Of a stretch of 64,000 nucleotides of DNA, positions 47,974-59,559 are shown one piece after another. The translations under genes were made by a program, and so were the position numbers. The notes beneath the pieces were generated by a model. It was not told where the DNA came from. It ran no database searches and saw only the letters and a program-made list of their open reading frames with translations. The DNA is from Spinellus fusiger. Taxonomy: Eukaryota; Mucoromycota; Mucoromycetes; Mucorales; Phycomycetaceae. Numbering within the stretch: position 1 is the stretch's first letter; each line of letters begins with the position of its first letter. The stretch is from the NCBI GenBank assembly GCA_025094145.1, contig JALLLS010000011.1, forward strand, positions 124,001 to 188,000, given 5' to 3'.

Positions 47974-48964
47974 TTAAAGGCGAGAATCTCCATCTCCATC
48001 ATCCATCTCATCATCTCCATCATCTCCAGAAAAGTCGCTAAAGTCCTCAGGTTCTTCAAATGTTTGTGCCCATAGTACAAGGTGGGTTGGATCATCAATA
48101 GTGAGGTCGTAATTAAGAAAGGTAAGAAATTCTAATTCCATACGCATGATTCGCACAATCTTATCATTTGAACACGGTAATAAACTTGAGATCAGCCCTT
48201 CATACTTCATGAATGAATTCATTTGATCAGTGACTGGTGTTGCATGAAGAGAAGAAGTTCGTGATAATGGAGAGGATGATATATATGAATTGTAGAGGAT
48301 AGATCGAAGGTTGTCGTGTATGAATTTTGAGGCGATGATGTAGGCGACTAATATTAACCGTGATCCACATCCTGTGGTGCCTTTTAATTCGATATATCTC
48401 TATAATTAAGGTCACAAATGTGTTTCTGGAGTATGTTATAATATAAAACCAACCTGATTAAGACGTTGGATATAGCTTACAGCTACTAACAGTGTAACAG
48501 CGGGACATATTGTAGGCATTGAGGAGGAGCGTGAGCAATATAGTTGAAGGGTATCTGTTAAGGAATGGTGTGCATTAAAGGTAGTGCTATCAAGAAGGGT
48601 TGCCATTAATCGTATTAATCCACATATTTTCGAAGGTTCTGGATTAGACTCCCATGAATGTGCAACATAATTTGCTAGATATGCTGTAGGGTGTAAGAGT
48701 CCAAGGTTTAATGAGGTATAACCTACCTACGCATCGTGGGGAAAGAGACCTTCTGCGATTGATTTCAATGGCCTGAAGAAACCGACAAGCTTGGTTATAA
48801 TTGACAGAAGCTAAGATGCGTTCTCGATAACCGTTCTTTTTCGGAATCGATGTATTCTGGTCTGTTTCGACTAAAAAGTTGTTTTGCTTAAAGAGATAGA
48901 ATGCTCTACTATTTTTCCAAGCATTTCTTCTGGAGCTTTTTCTTGCAAAGGTTTTTTCTTTCAT
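47974..48964 (-). CDS. PHO80/Pcl-type cyclin
   Basis: Regulatory partner of a cyclin-dependent kinase, probably of the Pho85 group. Three exons (minus strand), 48964-48727, 48683-48454 and 48399-47974, give 297 residues with consistent phases. The N-terminal 80 residues are basic and may be disordered. The cyclin box runs from VAYLANYVAHSW through ICGLIRLMATLLD, PAVTLLVAVSYIQRLNQ and GSRLILVAYIIASKFIHDN to IMRMELEFLTFLNYDLTI. Between KFIHDN and LISSLLPCS lies a Ser-rich insertion of about 40 residues where the family usually has a short WA-type loop. The tail is strongly acidic (DDGDDEMDDGDGDS). An alternative start at 49024 adds a Tyr-rich, unlikely segment. Confidence 0.78.
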
Positions 48965-51900
48965 GTTGATAAAAAAAGTTTCTTGTGTAGAAGTGTGGAT
49001 GTATATATATAAATATAAATACAAATATATAAAAGAAAGTTATGCAGAACAAACAGTAGATAAATCACAGGCTTTAACTCATAAAACAAATAGCAATTGT
49101 AAATGCTTATATAATCGAGTTTGCTTAATTGGTGACAATTCTGAATAAAACAATGTCCGAAATACCATGTTTAAAGTATAAGCACCGTTTTTTAAAAATA
49201 TGAGCAGCGTTTATTCCTTATTATTCGAGATTACACAATCTGCAAAAATACTATTAAGGCCTTTTTGCTAATCAGACTAATTTGCTGACTACTTGATTTG
49301 AAATATGAAAACCCTATGACCCAGGAACATTATAGATATGAATTGTAAAGTCTTAGAAGTTTAATGTAAAGGGTATTAATAATAAGTAAAAGCTATGTTT
49401 GAAGATAGAAGAGTTTAAAGTCTATTTTCATGTGTTCATACCAGAATATCTTTTATGATTACAAATGCAGTAGCCCATATGTATGCATATTACATTGGGA
49501 CTATCTATCTGTAATACACTTGTTATTTTATCTTTTGTTCTACCTAATGATTCTCTCAGTACTGTCATCTTTGGTATCAAGCCGAAGATACTCGGAATAG
49601 TAAATTCTTAGTTAGGCTCTACTATTTATTCTTTCATTTTCATGCATATCTCATGCTTTCTATGCTCTTTTGCTAATTACAAGTATAGAATTCATTGTAC
49701 TATTAAATGCAGTAAAGACTGTTGTGGCTGCCTTGTTCATGTCTCAATTTGGGATATATTAATCCAACTCACATTTGGCATCTATTCAATCATAATTCGA
49801 AGTAATTAAGTTAAAGTCTGGAGGCAGCCTAGGTACCGATTTTAGTAATTATCTTTCAAGACAGCACCTCTATTGATAAAGTGTATCTATAGTTGTTAAT
49901 TCAAGACCTTCAGCAACAAATCAACGTTTATGTCTAGCAGGGTTATGACATTAAACTGATATTGTATTATTAGTCATCTTGTCTTAACTAAGTTAATTTA
50001 GCTAACAATAGTTTAGGTAATACAGTGAAATATGAAATTGAAGTAGCGAGAGTTCTGTCTGTTTAAGATAATCAACTACAAGGAAATAATCTGTGGTATC
50101 TGCATCTCAGTTATGTATCATAATTGAAACATATTATATATAATTTGTATAATCCCCTGAAATTAATATGTCTTCAAAATGGTACATTGTATTATTAAGT
50201 GTTGCCTACACTATATCCATAGTATATTTATTATATCAGCCTTATAAATATATAAAGAAAGGCCAGGCTACCACACCTGCATTTTAATGTATTACTAGAT
50301 AGTATACTCCCTTTTGCATAAACAAAATCAATAAGACACACATTATTTTTTTTTAAATAGTTTACTTATATCATGGGTTTATATCAGTCAATAAACCGAG
50401 ACTTTAGCGATAATTAACCAGAAGGAATAATTAACCAGTAGGCTTAGACTTTTTGTTGATTCTATTAGTATCTTGCTGACTATGTAGCATCTTTAGTTTA
50501 GAGAATATATAGAAATACAATAGTAAAGAGGGAAATAAACAGTCTTTAATAATAGTATTGAATGCTGTCATATACTATATACTATATATTAATGTGATCG
50601 TGTCTTCAATGGCTTCTTGGGTTCAAAAGTATCTGTTTAGTTAACGTACAACTCACTTTGCTCTTTTTTATTCAACTTTCTTGTCATTCCTCTGTACTCC
50701 TACTCTACTATAATTGCTACTATAAATAGAATAACTTGGAGGAAGTCATCACCAAATATAACACATACTAATACAGACTGTTGCACTTTTGTAATATCTC
50801 TAAAAGATTTATCCACTGCATTCAAATACACTACAGCTTATCATCGATGCTTCATCCCAGACCATTGATTTTGTGGTTCTTTCTTTCTTTTTTTTTAACA
50901 GACTGCTTACTGCTATTTTCTCGTTTTTTTAATTTATAAGACTGGTCACTAAAGTATTATTAAAAGCCTTATAAAATAATTATATTCTTAAATTCAAAAT
51001 GTATCAGGGAATATAATTAGCCGTAAGATAATAGGCTGAAGTACCGGTCTTTATTAACAAATAAATCTTTAACCCTATAATTATCATACTCAAATCCATA
51101 ATATATCTTGCATCATCTTTATAGGATGATTTGATAGGATGAATGTCTTTTCTTCTCTTTTTATACATACAAGTACCTAGTGTTGTACGCTTGCTATCTG
51201 AATAATAGTTGGCCATTTAAATATCTCTTCTGTGAGTAATGGTGTTCTAATAAAGAGGTATATTTAGCTCTTAGTGATGGGTATTGCTCATAATTCATAT
51301 TGCATTTGGTCACATCTCCCTAAAAGGCTACCTGAATGTATTATATTTGTATTTCGTTTCTGCTTTGTCTGTTAATGGTCTTCATAGTTATTCTAGGGAT
51401 ATGCATAACATTTATGAAATATTTGCCATATGTACCACTCTATTAAACATATTGATTGGTTACTATAGTATTTGTTTGATATCAACATCCTTTTCATATT
51501 GAGACTACACGATTTTTTCCCCTCTTTACTGTAGTATTCCTAATAACATGAGTAATATAGTATATTATAATAGTTTCCTTTTTTCTTTCAGTTTCAGTTC
51601 AATTTGTAATTCTAATTTCTACTCATTTGTCGTCTTTGGGGTTTAAGCCAAAGGTATACGGAACAGTAGAACGTGTAGTTAAACTCTGTTGTTTATTGAA
51701 TAAAATAACCACGTCTTTTATACTTTTTCTAATGGTATGTATTCGGGGGTTAACTATCGAAAATACTGTGAACTATCGACATCCCTTGATGTTCGATAGA
51801 GTCCTCTTCTTGTTTTGGCAATGAATGAGTTCTAATTCTCAAAATAGTGATCCTTCCAAATATGGCGAAAAGTCTTCACGACACATTTGATCTGGAATTA

Positions 51901-52113
51901 CAGGATAAAAGAAATACCTCAAAATATAACTGAGATAGAAATAATAACGCTTTTAATAGTCTAGAGTGTGATGAGTCGCTCGAATCTTCACTGTAAATCC
52001 TCTACACACCAGGAGATTTTTCTGGATTTTAAGCAGGGACACAAATTCCCTTTTACGAGGGTCCCACATTTTGTTCTTTTATGGAACTGTGTTTAAAATC
52101 AAAGGTTTGAGAG
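48965..52113. other. AT-rich gene-poor stretch with dispersed repeat traces
   Basis: 3.1 kb without a convincing gene. Two related segments, about 49562-49640 and 51626-51705, share CTTTGG...AAGCC(A/G)AAG...TAC(T/A)CGGAA(T/C)AGTA. The inverted repeat partner of 58270-58450 lies at 50740-50930. The small frames at 51004-51216, 51284-51502 and 51627-51824 are hydrophobic or translated repeat. Confidence 0.4.
50740..50930 (-). repeat. Dispersed repeat, inverted partner of 58270-58450
   Basis: Matches the reverse complement of 58270-58450 over blocks such as CACCAAATATAACACATACT, TTTATCCACTGCATTC, AAATACACTACAGC and CCCAGACCATTGATTTTGT. No coding potential. This is a remnant of an unidentified dispersed element, on opposite strands. 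Confidence 0.85.
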
Positions 52114-53230
52114 TATCTAAATAATTGTTTCCTTTTGTGGATACCTCAATATCAAATTGTATTATCAGTAAAATATATTGTTTATGAATAGTATTGTTTA
52201 TTGTAATAGTATAGATAATACTATAGTATGACTATAGCTACTGCCCAAGTGCATTCCCTTCATAGCAATAGAATATATACCCTAAAAGCTTTATGATTTA
52301 TCCTTGGGAGATAGATAAATATGCTCAGGAGTATACCCTAGAGACCCTAGACAGTATAGAAGACTACCTGAGACTGACTTGAAAGGAGTCTTTATTTATT
52401 AACAATACAATGAGTGTCTTGTGGATTACAATGAGTGTCTTGTGGATTACAATGAGCTCAAGCCCAGATAAAGACACTGCTTACCTTTTTATCACTAGAA
52501 TAGCCTTTGGTAGTGTCTATCACCTCCTTCTATTGTTTCTCTTTGTTAATAATAGTACATTACCTTGCTCAGTTATGCTCATCTTGACAAGTACTCAGGT
52601 GTTAGGTTGTATGTGCAGTGTGGGAGATAACAAAAGAAGGGGAATATCAAAACAAATAATAATCTTTCTTTCTCTATTCTGGTAATGTATACATTATAGT
52701 CTTCACTCATAAAATTCACAAGTCAAACAATTCACACTCTATTTGCCTTGGGCCTAAAGTGCAGTATTAGAAACAATACTTTGTTCCCACTAAGTACTAT
52801 TGTTAATACCAGTTACAATCAGATAGTTGAAGTTATTATGAATATTGAGTCAATAAATGGCTATACTGTTCTCAATTTAAGTGAATTTGGTTCTATTTTA
52901 TGGACAATAATCACTAGAGTTAACTCTATAAGTTCTGTAATACATCTTTCTTAAGCAGTGTTATGTTGCAAATACTGTGGGCCTAAGGATAACACATTAT
53001 GTTAAGAGAAGAATATCACTATCGAAGTTTCAATTTTGGGGTGATTCTTGTTTTATTTCTTCTCTTTACAGCCAATTTTATATTTTTTAATTGCAAAATC
53101 AATCGTCATTGCTAAAATAGGCAAGTAGAGTTTGAAATAGCCTATTTAGACAGCGAAAAGGCATCTTTAAACACATTAGCCAATCATATGAATATTGCGA
53201 TTTTATTCTCAGGATATTTCCTTATATATC
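52114..53230 (+). repeat. Dispersed 1.1-kb repeat, copy B
   Basis: Direct match to 41632-42790, starting TATCTAAATAATTGTTTCC. Copy B alone has a 21-bp tandem duplication (ATGAGTGTCTTGTGGATTAC units) at about 52410-52450 and an extra ATAGTATAGATAATAC segment near 52215. It includes the conserved small frame (52410-52685, ...RIAFGSVYHLLLLFLFVNNSTLP...). Similarity fades near 53230, where a degenerate Tc1 follows. Confidence 0.85.
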
Positions 53231-53341
53231 CCAACAATCTTTGGGTGTGTAAGTAATAAAGTGATCTATCAAATGTAATCGACCATTTCAAATTTCAGGC
53301 TATTTCTATACCAAAAATAATAAACATTATTCTTTCTATCT

Positions 53342-54246
53342 TCATAACAATTCTTTTTCTCTAATGTATGACTCATCAAACACCGTGAAAATTTTCAATA
53401 AGACCCCCGAGATGTATGGGAAATAGACAAGCCTCGAGACTTGTTCAGCCATTCTCCATGAGGTGCTGAACATGAACAACACTCTGGCCGAGACATCTCG
53501 TATGTTCAACGTGCCTTCTTCCACTGTAGGGGACATTATGAGACAATTCAAGAAGACAGGCTTGGTAGTGCCTTCTCTCAAGAGTGATCGACGAAAAAAG
53601 TTGGACGGCAGGGCTCTCTGATGGTTGAGAGGAACAGTGGCCAGTGCTTTTTATGACCAAGGAAGCCATTATGGCAGACATGGCCATCAAGGTTCCAAGA
53701 CCAACCCTGAAGAAGTACCTCAAAGTCATCAGGTAGCCTTGTATGGCATTTAAGCCTAATATTGTTCTGAAAACAAGGTAGTTTGGAGGTGGTAGTGTGA
53801 TAGTATAAGCTGTTTCAGTGGGGAGAGTGTTGGGAGATGGATTATAGTGGAGGGTAGGATAAACTCCAACAAGTACATCAATGTCTTGGGAGATGTCTAC
53901 TGCCCTGAGCTTGAGCATCTCTCCCCCAAAAGCCTGATATCAGTTTCTGCCTGCAGGAGGACAATGCTAGACCCTATAAGAGCAAGGAAGATCGTGAATG
54001 GAAGGCAGTAAAAAGGATAAAAACTCTTCCTTAATGGCCCTCACAATACCGATCTCAATCCAATTGAGTATCTATGGGCCCACCTGAAGAAGACAATTAG
54101 GAAGTACAAAAAGGTAAATTCTACCAAATAATAGTTGGAGGCGACCCTGATGCTGGAATGGAGCAAAATATCGAAAAAGTGACATAGGCCCTCATTGCCA
54201 GCATAAGGTGGAGATACCAGGCAAGCATAGATATCAAGAGTGACTG
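53342..54246 (+). pseudogene. Heavily decayed Tc1-like transposase, family D
   Basis: The N-terminal part (TLAETSRMFNVPSSTVGDIM) has the helix-turn-helix form. Later frames give FGGGSVIV-like sequence at about 53773-53810, QEDNARPYKSKED at about 53960, and in another frame DLNPIEYLWAHLKK at about 54050-54095. Several frameshifts and stops occur between blocks. No terminal inverted repeats could be placed. It is older than the family A and B copies. Confidence 0.7.
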
Positions 54247-54609
54247 ACTGCAGTGGTTACTAAGCAATATTACTATAAAACTTCTTTCTTGTCTTATAAA
54301 TACTCTTATATTTATGTATTGAAGGTTTTATATTTCTATCTAATAAGTTCGTAAAGTTATAACATTATTAAGATAAAGTATATATAAAATAGGAAATCTA
54401 CATTTTAAAATATTCAATTCTATTTTCATGATTACTTTATGAGATGGAATCTTTTGTGTTATTCAATTTTTCTGCTATCTGTTTGCGGTGATAACATATC
54501 ATAATAGCAAATCATGTGATATAAGAGAACTTTTCCAATTTCATTGTTAGTATAGAGTTTTATGAGGCACTCTACCAGCTTACTTTACTAAAGCAAAAAG
54601 AGGAGTATC
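54247..54609. other. Short intergenic stretch upstream of the APC3-like gene
   Basis: 363 bp, AT-rich. The promoter of the next gene should lie here. No distinctive motif is visible. Confidence 0.4.
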
Positions 54610-57133
54610 ATGGAGTATGAATATGATAAAACAGAAGTCCTGTGCCTAATAGCACTTATCAATAAAGAACTTGATGACTTTGACTTGAGGAACGCAGCCA
54701 TACTTGCTGAGCGACTGTATGCAATAGATCGCACCCACGAAGACTACAGGTTTCTATACGCAAAATGTCATTTCCTTAATGGCGATTTTAGCGCTACCAA
54801 TAAAATCCTAAAAGACTCAGAGTCTATTCCATGTGTTAACTTGTTTGCAAAAAGCTGCCTCCTCCTAGGAAACGTAGAGAGTTGCAAAGAAAAACAAAAA
54901 CAACTCTGGCGTGCTGGCATAAAAAGGCTTACACATGTATTAGACACACTGGAAGAAGTTCCAAGGGTTGCTTACCACTGGGGAGACGGTAATATAGAAC
55001 AAAGGCGCTCTTATTACAACCAGCTGACAGTATAGAATAGATCTCGCCTGCGTTACGACTCGAAGCCATATGCCAAATCAGGCAACTATGTACAGCTTAC
55101 TTGGTGAACTCTATAATAAAGTCAATAACACTTACGGTGCTGTTCAAAGCATGAGAAGATGTGTTGAATACAATCCTTATAAGCTAGCGACTTTTATGAA
55201 GCTTTGTGATCTTGCTCCTGACATTGACGATTTTGATCCTCTTGTGGTACTGCAGCAGGTGTATTCTGACTTTCCAGAGACAACTATCATTGTTTCTCAG
55301 CCACAAACTGTAGAATTCTTTCCTTTACACGGCAAATGCACGCATGAAATAAAGACACAAGGAAATGATACTATACCTAAAGGCCTATCCAGCAATGAAA
55401 TACTCGGCTTGAGAAGATATCCCTACAATATTAGCTTGGAAAAACTAAGAGCTCTTGTATGTGAAGTTCCTGAAATTTCAGACGAAGAGTTTAAAACAAT
55501 TCAGCCAGAAAGGTAATAGTTAAATGAGAAAACCATGATTAAAAATGAAAGGAAAAGAAACTATGTATTCATATGTATGCATATCCAGAGAAGAAAGAGA
55601 AATTTGCAAAGAAGAACTCATAGAGCATATAACAAAAGAGAGTGAAATGAAATGGAGACAAGAAGCATTTCGCACCAAGAATGGATTGTACCATAGACAT
55701 TATGAAGAATTAAAGTCGTCTGCTTCTATTCAAGTACCACTAGTAAAAAATGAATTACAAGAATCTCCATTACCTTTAGAAGATCCTACAGAACCCAACA
55801 CATGTAAAAGACGTCTTAGCATGTAAGAAACCCTAGTGAAAAACAGCACACCTACCAAATACGCTATCTCTAATAGATCAGATTCCGATGATGGTACATA
55901 TACCTATGCTGAAAAGGTGATTCTATTAGTTATGATTTAGTAATTTATCATTAATGCATCCTTCAACAGCGGAAGAAATACAACGAACATTTCAACTCTC
56001 CACATCAAACACAAAAAAATGTTAATGTTGAAAAGGTAATTAACAAATCAATATATCTTAGACTAAGGTCTATGATGTTTTTCATAGATATTTTACCCCA
56101 ACAAATACTCTGATCTACCACAAAGCAGCCCGCTATTGAATCATGATTTGGAAAACACAACCAAAACCATTGTTGAAGGCATGAACCAAGTGTTATACGT
56201 TGTTCGTATTATAGCAGAGGCCTATCAGCATCAGTCCTCTTATCATTGTAAAGAGACAGTATTAGCATTGCATCAATTAGACGACTATCAGTACGAATCA
56301 GCTAGAGTGTTGTGCATTCTAGGAACAGTGTTTTATAATGATGCTGATTATGAAAATGTAGGAGATCCACATTTCAATCATCAAGTAGCTCACATTTATT
56401 TCTCAGGCAGTTATGTTTTTCCGTCATGCATTTGTTTTGGAGCCCTGGTTTTGCGAAGGAATTCCCATTTATTCTACATGCTTATGGTATTTGGACAAAG
56501 TATCTGAACTCAATTTATTAGCATATGATATCAAGGCAAATGCAAACCATCAATACGAGGCTTATATCGCTGCTGGAAACTGGGCAAAGTGTGCAAGAAC
56601 CACAGTGGAAGCAAGGCAGATGTTTAATGAAGCCGTCAGTATCGACCCTTCAAAGAGCTATGCGTATTATCTTCTTGGACATGAAGAGGCAGGCATGGGC
56701 AATTGGTACAAGGCAGGAAGACATTTTGGGGAGTGTATGATAAAAGATCGGCAATCTTATCATGGATGGTAAGAAAAGCAAACTAGAACAATTATTATTT
56801 ATCAATCTATACTAAAAGATATTGATATTTATGGATAGGTATGGTATGGCAACAGCATGTTATGCACTACAAGACTTTGAAGAGGCAGGAGCATTATTAG
56901 AAGAAGCTATTCGACTGCATCCACGACAACCAGTAATATTAACCTTAATGGCAGAGGTCTGTAATTTATTCTAGTGTAAATGGTTATGACTGACTTTATA
57001 GAATTGTATCTGTTAGGTCCAAAATGCATTAGGGAACCACGGTATTGCCATGGAGTATATTGATGCATCTCTTAGCATAAATCCACTTCAGAAGACAAAG
57101 GATCTTAAAAAATCAATTGAACAACAATTGTAA
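54610..57133 (+). CDS. APC3/CDC27-like TPR subunit of the anaphase-promoting complex, short
   Basis: Multi-exon gene starting MEYEYDKTEVLCLIALINKELDDFDLRNA. N-terminal TPRs include NAAILAERLYAIDRTHEDYRFLYAKCHFLNGD, the APC3-type opening, and YSLLGELYNKVNNTYGAVQSMRRCVEYNP. A long linker exon follows. The C-terminal lobe has CLWYLDKVSELNLLAYDI and SYAYYLLGHEEAGMGNWYKAGRHFGECM, matching the Cdc27 LWHL and YAYTLLGHE blocks, then two more TPRs, ending KSIEQQL, TAA at 57131-57133. Only about 130 residues follow the YYLLGHE block, while Cdc27 usually has many more TPRs there. The 54960-55090 junction needs either an intron plus a frame change or is damaged. It could be a divergent paralogue or a dying gene. 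Confidence 0.65.
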
Positions 57134-57416
57134 AACAGAAAGTAACTGCTGGCGATTATATTTCACAAGAAAAGTATATTTCACAAGAAGTATACACTTG
57201 TTTACTACTAGTTAAAAATTAAAATGTACACAAGATAAATTAAATAAAAATTCACAGATAAAATAATAAAGCAATATTAATCTTTTATGACTTTTCATAT
57301 GCATCTTTTCTCATCACAAGACTTGTGGTTATAATAATAAAACAAAGTTAAATAATAGAGAGAAGAAAAAAGAAAGCAATATTAATTACACTAGCCTATA
57401 CTACATCTTTATTTTC

Positions 57417-57957
57417 CTAAGTAAGAGTGGTAAGAAAGGAACAAGTCCACGCCGAGACAGCGGAAGAGCGAAAAGAAGAATTATTGAGGTCATTGGTCCA
57501 GTAGGCATATTTAATAGCCTGTATGATTCCACCAAAGACTTGACCGCTAGTCAAAGGTCCACTAAAAAGAATTAAAGAGTGTAATTATTGGGTAGTATTT
57601 GTTTGTAGAAGAGTGTACATGTTGATCCATTATGACAACACAGCTATCCAGATAAGTCATACCCTTAGACAAGTAACCAAGAAATAGTAAGAACAGAAAA
57701 CAACAACTAAACTCATTGTCAACAAATGGTGTAGGATCTTGGACTCCAGGGGTTTCTTTACCCATCTTAACCCAATAGCATTCTTTGAGTGAACCATCTT
57801 CAAAATAAATATATAAACTGTTGTGGATATCTTCATTTACACAAAAGTCATTGTAATTGTATAAATAGTTATAGATACCAGACAGAAAGTAGAGACATTG
57901 TTGTATGACTAAAAAGTAGTGATTTATTACCGAGAATAAGTGAAATAAACCAGTCAT
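57417..57957 (-). CDS. Hypothetical protein, possibly two exons
   Basis: Not recognised. The main frame (57957-57562) starts MTGLFHLFSVINHYFLVIQQCLYFLSGIYN and contains YFEDGSLKECYWVKMGKETPGVQDP and a hydrophobic CCFLFLLFLGYLSKG segment. A probable last exon begins at 57561 after CTTTTTAG and reads GPLTSGQVFGGIIQAIKYAYW...TCSFLTTLT, TAG at 57417-57419. The donor is uncertain; GTACAC near 57621 is one option. Amino-acid composition is normal and the frame is open, so it may be a real membrane-associated or secreted protein. Confidence 0.4.
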
Positions 57958-58583
57958 ACAATTCTATGAGCTATGTACTTCTTTTTCTTACAGGACAGTT
58001 AGGTTGGAATAGAAATAAATGCTCAGTCAATGACCAAAATGTCAAGATAAGCACACTAAAATACTACTGCTTCAGATTTATGTACATAAATGACTCCAAT
58101 GACTTGCATTTATTTGGAAAGCTCTCTTTATCAGTGTAAAGTATTGGCTAACATTGAGCAAGGTCATTTGGATTTTATAGGGCATAACCAAGACACACTG
58201 AGAAGAAAAGTACTAAGAAGTGTACATGATACTATTACCTCAGGCCCTATATATTAAAGAAACAAGAGGTTAACAGTTAGTAGTTTGTAAATAAAAAACA
58301 AACAGTTACAAAATCAATGGTCTGGGATGGAGCATCCTTGATAGGCTGTAGTGTATTTGAATGCAGTGGATAAACCTTTTAGAGATAGTATAAGAGTACA
58401 ACAGCCTGCATTAGTATGTGTTATATTTGGTGGTTATTTCCTTGAAGTTATTCTATTTTTAATAATCATTAGAATATAATAAAAGAATAATATACAAGTT
58501 GAACGAAAATACTCCAAGTTAAATGTCATTTCTTCTTGATTATATATCAAAAAAGAAACTCATCCTTCTCTCTCTTCAAATAG
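57958..58583. other. Intergenic stretch containing a dispersed repeat
   Basis: 58270-58450 is the inverted partner of 50740-50930. The remainder is AT-rich without a gene. The CAAATAG just before 58583 looks like a 3' splice site for the Fanzor-like fragment that follows. Confidence 0.5.
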
Positions 58584-58833
58584 GTGTTCAAACCAAAAAC
58601 ATATGAAAGACAAGACATTGAGGCTTTGGAATCGTGATCTAGCTGCTACATTGAACTTTAGACATATTCTAATGTCTCAAAGGGAAAATGGTACCCGCCC
58701 AGAGCGCTTTTGTAAATATAACAAAAGAAAGCATGACTCCAAGGATACAACTAGAACCAATGAAAGGTCCAAGCCTTCTGGTTCATCTCCATTCTTCTCC
58801 TCCCCAGTTATCGCTGGAGCCTCGATTGACTAA
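58584..58833 (+). pseudogene. C-terminal remnant of a second Fanzor/TnpB-like nuclease
   Basis: The frame reads DKTLRLWNRDLAATLNFRHI, then QRENGTRPERFCK, then a Lys/Ser-rich tail ending at TAA/TGA near 58833. W-N-R-D followed by A-A-x-x-N is the RuvC-III block (Asp at 58636-58638) and RPERF is a common ending of fungal Fanzor proteins. Nothing upstream encodes the rest. It differs in sequence from the remnant at 43139-43885 (WSRDVNASKNI), so it represents a different subfamily. Confidence 0.55.
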
Positions 58834-59109
58834 CTGAAGGAAACCCCATGATACAGGTAAACTATCTAAAAAGTGATAATGAAGTGTATCTTATTGAATT
58901 TTGTCATACAAAGTATATTATAATCTCTAGTAGCTATAACTCTATGAATTCTTTAGATACAGACCAAACCTCCTATGAATAAAAGAAAATACACCATTTT
59001 TGGAAACAGTGTACTAAATATATAAAATCTTGTTTTTATTATAATTTAGTTAGTATCTTGTAGACCAATTCATGGAATCTCTTCCCCATGATAGTAATGA
59101 GTATTCCAG
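58834..59109. other. AT-rich stretch, no feature seen
   Basis: 276 bp between two transposon remnants. No coding frame or repeat recognised. Confidence 0.4.
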
Positions 59110-59330
59110 TACAGTATTTAATTATATTTGCTCATTCCAAAATAATAACAGCCTCTGGAACCTTTCCGAAGTGTAAATATGCCTATCTTTGTAGGTAGTT
59201 TTATCCAATTGGGACCAAACATACTCAGTAGGATTGAAATCAGAGCTGTAGGATGACCAGAAGGGTATAGTAATGTTAAAACTCTTAGTGCAAAAGGAGT
59301 GCCTTAGAAAAAAAATATAAATTTCTTAAT
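59110..59330 (-). pseudogene. C-terminal Tc1/mariner transposase remnant, family E
   Basis: On the minus strand the frame ending at about 59133 reads NITIPFWSSYSSDFNPTEYVW, SQLDKTTYKDRHIYTSERF and LLLFWNEQI, stop. The SSDFNPTEYVW block corresponds to the SPDLNPIENVW block holding the last catalytic acidic residue of Tc1 transposases. The preceding catalytic blocks were not found. The terminal repeat is unknown. Confidence 0.65.
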
Positions 59331-59559
59331 AAGATTTTTCATAATCATCCAAGTTAATTCTTATAATATTTTATTTATTTATATCTATCTATTATAAAAT
59401 ATACAAAAATTCTGATTTATCAACTCATACAGTATATAAAGCACACACACACAAACCTTTTAATAATAATAATAATAAAGGCTATAAAAAGAATTGACCA
59501 AGACCCACCTCAATACACTTCATCTGATTTTCCTGGAAGGAAGAAAAAATTGAATTCTT

